Assembly: GCA_947179155.2 (NCBI GenBank)
Contig: OX359273.1
Coordinates: forward strand, 45,723,023-45,787,022
Reading direction: 5' to 3'
DNA: 64,000 bases
DNA from: Hedera helix
Lineage: Eukaryota > Streptophyta > Magnoliopsida > Apiales > Araliaceae
Shown here: piece after piece, positions 56,416-64,000 of the stretch
How positions within the stretch are numbered: position 1 is the stretch's first letter
Layout: each line of letters opens with the position of its first letter
The notes under the pieces: model-generated
What the model was told of the DNA's origin: nothing
The model's database searches: none
What the model saw: the letters and a program-made list of their open reading frames with translations, nothing else
Translations under genes and position numbers: made by a program

Positions 56416-58672
56416 TGTGACGACCCCAAATTCGGGTTCCATAACCTCGAGTTTGGTTCTCACTATTCAACACATTACTAACAATTAAATACATATATTG
56501 CATTTAAATATCGCGGAATAATACATATTGGTTCCCTTCAAAAGGTTACAATACCAGGGTCTATCAACCTTAACATAATAAAAGTTCCTATCACAAGGAA
56601 TTACAAAAGGTTTAACAACCGTAAATACATAATTAAAGATTTAATTAGCATGCATAAGCTAACTTAAGCTCTGGCTTTTCCTTTTCCCTTATCATTTTTT
56701 GAGCAATCAGGATTATCTGAAAAATGGTTCATGATATAGCAAGAATGAGCAACTAGTTTGCTCAGCAAGTTTAGAACAATCATGTAGATTTAATATATCA
56801 TGAATGAATGGGAAATGTCATCAATGGTTCAACAATAGATATAACAATTGTGAATGAAACAGGATTCAAATTTTAATAAATAGAATATTTGAATCTTAAA
56901 ATGCTCAGTGGTCACTAAGGACCCTGAACTAACTAGGGTATAATAGAGTTTCCTCTGACCCTTTGAGTTGTATGGTTTTCAAGGGGATCAGCCTATTCAA
57001 CCCGCTGTATATGCATTACATTTAGTCACTGGCGCCAAAGTCGGTTTCCCGACACAAAATCCCCTAATTTAGGGTTGTTCAATTCTTAGACTTAATATAA
57101 GAAATCCGCAGCCAACAATGGTTTGGATAAGCTTTTAAAAGTATTCAAGTTATTGAATTTAGAAACGCAATGTCTAGTTGAACTATTAGCTTCAGACATT
57201 TTTAATACAGTTCATGAATCAAGAACTAACAAGCTTTAAATGCACTAAGTGCGATTGTATAAACAATATGGATGTGGAATAATTTTAAATAATTAAACCA
57301 CTTCAAGCTTTAACAATAAATACAAGTATGGAAACTTGTTCAACGATAATAATTGAGTAGGGTTAGAGAACTTGCCTGTTTGCTCAGCTACAATAATTGT
57401 CTAGCTTTAACTAACTTGCTTTGAAAGACCTAACATTAATAAAGTCGGTCTAATAATTAGTACGGCGTATTTGCATAACTATACGCTTAATAACGAACTT
57501 ATTTACCACACATAAGTACTAACACATAATTTACATTAGTCAAAACAATATTATTAACCTTATAGACACTTAATCATTTTAGGTTAATAATTTAATAAGT
57601 TAGAAAATATTTTTCTTAAGTGTTGGACACTTATTAAACATTTAAACAACTTATTATAATTGTTTAATTAAATTAAATTTATTTTATTAACTCAATCTCT
57701 TTTTAATTACTATTTAATATTGATTAAATAGAAATTAATTAATTAACTCTAGTTATTATAAATAATAACTAATTGTACTTACTTATTATTTAATTATAAT
57801 TAAATAATAAATAACTATTAACTTAGTTTTAACCTTCTTTAATTTAATGTTAATCAACCAATAATTAACCAAGTAATTAACCTTACTTATTATTTAATTA
57901 AGGAAATTAAATAATAGTTTACTAATCTTAATCCTCTTTAATTATTATTTAATGTCAATTAAATAATAATTAATTATTTAATTAATTTTAATTATTATTT
58001 AAGGTTAAATAATAATCAAATCATTCTTATTTATTATTTTAATTAAATAATAAATTATTACTCTAATAACTTAATTTCCACTAATCGTTATTTAATGTTA
58101 ATTAAATAATAATTAATTACTTAATTATCCTTATTTATTATTTAATAATATTTAAATAATAAATAATTAATTTATAAATTTTATCTCTCTTTAAATATTA
58201 TTTACTAGGCATTAAATAATAATTGCTAATTTATCATCTTTATTTATTATTAACATTTAAAATAATAAATAAATAATAAATTTATTTAATTTAACCATGG
58301 TTTAGCTAACTAGATTAATATTTAAAATATTTAAATATTAAACTTAATGAAAAATATCCTCCCCAATATTATTTTTGTATTATTATTATTTTTGTTATAA
58401 TTTTAAATTAATTTTTAAATATTTAAATTAATTAAAATTAACCCGAATGACATTTTCGTAATTAAGTTGAAAAACCGGACCGATGGCAGTTTCGTAAATA
58501 ATCAGAAAACTGATCCGAGGGCAAAATGGTAATTTCGCCGAAAAAAAACACGGAGGGGCATAAATGTAATTTCCCCGGAAACAGTTGCTCGCGCATTGCG
58601 CGCGGTACGCTGAAGCAGGACCAAAACGGTGCCGTTTTGGAGTCACTGCTGTTGGCTTCCGCGCGTACGCGC
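56416..58672 (-). mobile_element. LTR family A, third long copy, interrupted
   Basis: The plus strand starts TGTGACGACCCCAAATTCGG, as in the other minus-oriented family A LTRs. The conserved GTTCATGATATAGCAAG block lies at 56727. Its AT-rich part (57600-58280) is built of other hairpin-like units (ATTATTTAATTAAATAAT-type). It is interrupted at 58672 by the second Tekay element, and its far end lies outside the window. Confidence 0.8.
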
Positions 58673-61508
58673 TGTAAGACCCCAAATTTTATGAAATACA
58701 AAATTTAATTTTTCTTCATATATATATATTTTTTTGAAACAGTAAGTGGTTAAATTAACAAAATTGAAAGTTAAGGATGTTATGTGCAACTTTTATTTTG
58801 TCGGACAATATTCGTTTGGTCGGGGAATATTCGTTTGGTCCGACGGCGCCGAAATAACAAATTATTGGTGGACCCCACAACGGAATATTTGTCGGATATA
58901 GAAAACGACAGAAGTAACCTTTTTAAATAAAAATAGTCAACGGATCTGTTAAAATACCGGTGATAAAAGAATAGTAGCATACGGTAGTTTATGGTATTTT
59001 CTGTAGCACACGGTACTCTACAGTAACACACGGTATTGCATAGTGTCTCATATTTTTGGTCTGATAATTGACACCGTAACTGTTACGCATCATTTCATCG
59101 ATAATTGTCACTGCATAATATTTTATATTATCAATTCAATAATTGTTGTTACACAGTATTTTGCATTATTGATTTAATAATTGTCATTACACTGTATTTT
59201 ATATCATTGAGTCAATAATTGTTGTTGCACTGTTTTTAAAATTATTGAACCTAATAATTGTCACAGTAACATATGCACAGTAATTCACATTATTGAATCA
59301 ATAATTGTCATTACACAGTAACGTATGCTTTATTTTACATTATTGTTATCTCTATTATGATGTTATTTAAACAGTTGTATTTCATTAATTTATTGACTTG
59401 ATATCTAAGAGCTAACTATACTGTATTTATAACAATTAGTCATAATAATTGAATTGATAAAGTTATTTGTTTATAATATAAAGTTAGGTGATTATTAGGT
59501 AATATGAAATGAATGGTGTAGATTAAAGTGTGAATTATTATTGATTAATTGAATTGATTTGTTTATAATATAAAGTTAGGTGATTATTAGGTGATATGAA
59601 ATGAATGGTGTAGATTAAAGTGTGAATTATTGTTGAATAATTAAATTGATTTGTTTATAATATAAAGTTAGGTGATTATTAGGTGATATGAAATGAATGG
59701 TGTAGATTAAAGATAATATAATATTTGAAATAGATGGTGTGGATTAAAAGATGATCTTTAAATGAATGGTTTAGATTAAATGAATGATAAGATTTTTGGC
59801 TATAAATAGAAGCCTTAACTTAAGGATTTTTCATAAACTTCCTTACTTGTTTTTTCTTTCTTTCTCTAAATACTTCTTGTGAAAGTTCTCTTTAAGTGTG
59901 CTTAAGTCATCTTGAGTATTTGTGAAGATCTATAAGTATACGTGTACTGTTCAAGTTAATCAACCTCATTTAAATCAATATCCAGTCACGTGTTGAGGTA
60001 AGGGATACCATCTTTTTCATCTTCCATTATTCAAACATACTATGGTAAGGGATTATCATTATTTGATTCTCGATAATAATATTGTTTCTTCCTTACTCAT
60101 AAGACGTGCCTTTTATTTCCATGTATTAAATTGTGGGAATAACCTTACGGAGCGGATTGCCGCCTGTTGGTGAATAACCTTTCGTATTCATTTATTATTA
60201 ATCTCTGAGAATAACCTTACGGAGCGGATTGCCGCCTGTTTGGTGAATAACTCTTTGTACTCAAATTCTATTAAATTGTGGGAATAACCTTACGGAGCGG
60301 ATTGCCGCCTGTTGGTGAATAACCCTTTGTATTAATTTCTTTCACCTTTTGTTAATCAAACCTGCTACGGTAAGGGATATTATTTTCTTCCATACTCCTA
60401 AATCGAAATTTATTATGGAACTATTGCTTCTATAATTCCTGAAAATATTATATGTTCCATAATAGTTGAACTTCATTATTTCAACTGAACCTTCCTATTT
60501 ACGTGAACCTTTCTATTGAATTGTAACCGTTATTCTGAACTGTGGATCTTGAATTTCACTCCACATCATGTTGACAATTTGGACATTATTTGAATCTGTA
60601 TAAAGTAAACTTTCGATACTTATTGTTATCCTATTTCTTCTGTTCATCATTTATATCATTCTAATCATCCAAAAATCAAGCTGTTGTGAATATCTGTGGC
60701 CGGGGGCACAGATGTGATATATTTGTTGAACAGATGATAGGTTAAAGGCGATATAATAGGTTAAAGGCGATACATCTGTTCGGTGTCTTTTATGGCACGT
60801 GGTGAATGTTCTCTTTGGCCCGTAGTGCAAAGATGAACTGTTGTTTGGTATGATTATGACCAAAGGCTGAATCTGGTATAATCATGACCGTTGGTGCTAT
60901 ATTGAATATCTTTGGCCCGTAGTACAAAGATGAACTGTTGATGTGCATGATTATGATCAGGAACTGTGAATTTGTATTATCTTGACTAATGATATTTCAG
61001 ATGATAAAAGTTGATGATGTTTTTCCTAAAAAGAGAACCGAGTGGACATTATAGTCTGCATTATTCTTCTAATAGATTACTCATTCCGCTGCTATTATTG
61101 ATCTGAACGTTGTTTAAGAATTTAACTGCAGTTTTTGATATAAACCTTGTAGTCTATTGTATTCTATCAAGAACTCAACTGTTGAAGACTAATGATAATT
61201 TATTCGTCATTATCTTAGTCATGATATTCTTTACTGGGCTATTTGAGCTCACCCTTTCTTTTGTTCCATTGTTTTTCAATAGGAGATGAAAACATAACAG
61301 GGTCTAGCCGGGGAATGGAGTGAGGGTCCGAGGAATAGTTATCATAGTCTTCACGTTTTGTAAAATAGTGTGGCAATAATAGTGAAGACTTAGTTGTGTA
61401 TTATTATACACTGTATTGTTGTACGTTGTGCTTTGTTGTAATAATTTTGTTGTAGTATTTTGACGACTCAAGTTTGGGCTGTGTGGGCCCAGATTTGGGG
61501 GCGTCACA
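58673..61508 (+). repeat. 5' LTR of Tekay-type element 2, 2836 bp
   Basis: The same family as the LTRs at 15355 and 22969, but with a third copy of the roughly 90-bp repeat upstream of the TATA box (59467-59720), a missing short segment near 58815, and scattered substitutions. It ends GGGGGCGTCACA before a PBS. Confidence 0.95.
59801..59808 (+). promoter_or_regulatory. TATA box of Tekay LTR, element 2
   Basis: TATAAATA in the same GGCTATAAATAGAAGCC context as at 16407. Confidence 0.6.
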
Positions 61509-61510
61509 GT

Positions 61511-61528
61511 TGGCATCAGAGCTTAGGG
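61511..61528 (+). other. Primer binding site, Tekay element 2
   Basis: TGGCATCAGAGCTTAGGG, identical to the site at 18130, two bases after the LTR end. Confidence 0.75.
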
Positions 61529-61707
61529 ATATGGTTTTTAATGGAGATCTGGGGTAGAACTAGGAGGGGAGAGACGAATAGAATCAGTCACTAGTGTGTC
61601 CTACCTAAAATAGATTTTATTATCTAATGAGTCGATTTGAATGTAGGAACATGAAGTGATGAGTCAGTTTATTTGAACTAACATTTATTTTGTGACCACA
61701 GTTTAGT

Positions 61708-64000
61708 ATGGCATCTGGAAATCAAGAGGTTAACTATGGAATGCCTGAAGCAAATGTAGCCGAGAATCAAGAGGCCCCAAACAATCCTCCTGCCAACTCA
61801 GAAAATAATGTTCCTGATAACATGATGAACGATGGATTCTTTAGGAATTTCATGCAGTTCATACAGAATCAAGGAAGAGGAAATCCAGTCAATAATAACG
61901 GTAGAAACGCTATCAATTTGAGGATGGTCACTGTTAAGCAATTTAAAGAATTAGGACCACCTGAATTCCACGGGAAGCCTGACCCACTCAAAGCGGAGGC
62001 ATGGCTGAAGCAGACGACAAAAATACTTGATGTCTTACAATGCGCTGATGATCAGAAGGTGCCATTTGCCACTTTTATGTTACGAGGTGAGGCGGACCAT
62101 TGGTGGGAAGCGGTAAAACGTATCCAACCTTCAGCACTCGAAATGTCTTGGACAGAATTCGAAGAACTGTTTAACGAGAAGTACTTCCCAGAAAGCATCC
62201 GCCATATGAAGGAAGTGGAATTCATTAAGCTGGAGCAGGGAAACATGACAGTTTCTCAATATGAAGCTAAGTTTGCTGAACTGTCTCGTTTTGCGACTCA
62301 TCTAGTAGATGACGAAGCACGAATGAGTCGAATGTTCCTGAGAGGTTTGAGACTCAAAATTCGTCAACAACTTAGTTCTCATAAATTCAGTTTGTATTCA
62401 GATGTTGTAGATAGGGCTCAAAGGGTGGAGCAAACAGATGAAACATTGCAGCCAAGAGTTAATGATCAGCATAGAGAAAGGAGTGACAACAACCACAGGA
62501 ACGAGAACCATCGAGGAGGTAACCAACACTTCGGTGGTAATTCCACACCAAATAACAGAAGAGGAGAATCTAGTGGGAACAATTTCAAAAGAAAGAGATT
62601 CCATAATAATTATGGAAGGGCACCAGCACCAGTACCAACACCAGCACCGACCCCAGTTTCAAGGGGAGAAGATCGACCACCAGTGAGATGCTATAGGTGT
62701 GGTCAGGAAGGTCACATCAGCCCAAACTGTACACTGCAGTCCAAAAAGTGCTACAGTTGTGGGAAAGAGGGTCATCTTGCGCGGTTTTGTCCTGCCACAA
62801 AATCAAGTCCAGCTGCAATGATGATACCAAAAGCTAGCGCGGATAAAGGAAAATCTGTAGTTCAAGGGAGAGCTTTTGTTGTGACATCCCAAATGGCATG
62901 AAACTCGAACGAGGTGATAACCGGTAAGCTATTCATAAATTCTCGTGAAGTCTACGCTTTGTTAGATACTGGCTCTACCCATTCTTTTATCTCACCTGCA
63001 TGTGCTCAGCGTTTAAACTTAACTCCTGAAAATTTGGACTTTGACTTATCAGTTGAAATCCCATTAGGAGAAATGACCATTACATCTACTGTCTATAAAT
63101 CTTGCCTAGTTCAAATCAACAACCTCACATTACCTGTTGACCTTATTTCTTTGGAGATGCATGAATTTGATGTGATTTTAGGAATTGATTGGTTGACTAC
63201 CCATCATGCTAAAATTGATTGTTTTCATAAGATTATTAGTTTTCATATTCCTAATCAACCTGTCATGCAAAATCAAGCAACTAAACCATTGAAATCTATA
63301 ACTGTTATTTCTAGCCATAAAGCCATTCGTTTATTGAAAAACGGATGTCAAGCCTTTTTAGCTCATGTCACTGATTTGAACAAAAATACGTCAAACTTGA
63401 ATGATATTCCCATTGTTAATGAGTTTCCTGACGTTTTTCCTGAAGAACTTCCTGGCTTACCCCCAAACCGTGAAATTGATTTTTATATTGATCTTGAACC
63501 CGGTACCAAGCCCATTTCCAAAGCTACCTACCGAATGGCTCCCATTGAACTTCAAGAGTTAAAAGTCCAACTACAGGAATTGTTGGATACCGGTTTCATT
63601 CGTCCGAGTGCATCACCTTGGGGTGCTTCTGTTCTATTTGTGAAGAAGAAAGACGGGAGTATGAGATTGTGCATTGACTACCGAGAATTGAACCATGTCA
63701 CCATCAAGAACAGGTACCCGTTACCTCGGATTGATGACATGTTTGATCAATTGCAAGGCGCTCAACATTTCTCAAAGATTGATCTCCGTTCTGGATATCA
63801 TCAGTTAAAGGTTAAAGCTGAGGACATTCCAAAGACTGCTTTCAGAACTCGTTATGGGCATTATGAGTTCTTAGTCATGCCTTTTGGACTAACTAATGCT
63901 CCTGCAGCTTTCATGGACATGATGAACCGGATATTCAAGGAACATTTGGATCATTTTGTGGTTGTCTTTATTGATGACATCCTCATATACTCCAAGAGTC
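61708..64000 (+). pseudogene. Tekay-type gag-pol of element 2, one nonsense codon, runs off the window
   Basis: It is collinear with the intact frame at 18327 and without indels as far as it can be followed. Gag and both zinc knuckles ([28 protein letters not shown]) are intact. A TGA at 62899-62901 replaces a CGA (Arg) codon present in element 1, a C-to-T change at a CpG-type position, and ends the first frame after 397 codons, just before the protease. Downstream, the protease ([12 protein letters not shown]) and reverse transcriptase up to FIDD at the window edge stay in the same frame. The full-length polyprotein cannot be made unless the stop is read through. The 3' part and 3' LTR lie outside. 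Confidence 0.93.

Overview
The window reads as nuclear DNA from a eudicot plant. It is AT-rich, genes are split by GT-AG introns, the recognisable genes are plant families (remorins, an RH6/RH8/RH12-type DEAD-box helicase, an NT-C2 domain protein), and most of the rest is nested LTR retrotransposons and small DNA transposons. I cannot name the species. No operon, CRISPR array or bacterial feature is present.

Layout. 1-1343: 5' exons of an NT-C2 (EEIG1/EHBP1 N-terminal) protein gene on the minus strand, cut short or continuing outside the window. 1880-2270: a hAT-type MITE. 2564-7382: a solo LTR (here 'LTR family A', minus orientation, TSD CTTAG) carrying a nested MITE and a long array of AT-rich hairpin units. 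7388-12033: AT-rich intergenic DNA. 12034-14272: a Pack-MULE-like element that has captured the N-terminal part of a plant glutaredoxin-family gene and was later hit by another MITE. 14867-27117: a truncated Tat/Ogre-like element whose 5' LTR is split by a very young Ty3/gypsy Tekay-type chromovirus (15355-25980) with an intact 1548-codon gag-pol frame. That element is followed by a second, truncated PBS-leader-gag start. 27118-32947: a minus-strand Ty3/gypsy remnant (gag with a nonsense codon, an extra coiled-coil ORF upstream of gag, PBS, family A LTR), itself inserted in another LTR (32948-33939).

33940-46797: gene-bearing stretch with a small single-exon gene (39621-39833, minus), an intact five-exon remorin gene (42270-43260, plus) and a second remorin copy (44611-45644) with the same exon plan but a 1-nt deletion and a displaced start, so probably a pseudogene. 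46798-53211: a complete nine-exon DHH1/RCK-type DEAD-box RNA helicase gene on the minus strand, 495 codons, with every junction in frame.

53883-64000: repeats again. They are a foldback element with an LTR fragment at its centre, a small MITE, an LTR fragment, a family A LTR inserted in that fragment, and a second Tekay-type element inserted in the family A LTR. The second Tekay element runs off the window and carries one nonsense codon in gag. Gene calls rest on conserved motifs and on splice phases worked out by hand; element boundaries rest on terminal repeats, primer binding sites and target-site duplications that can be read directly.
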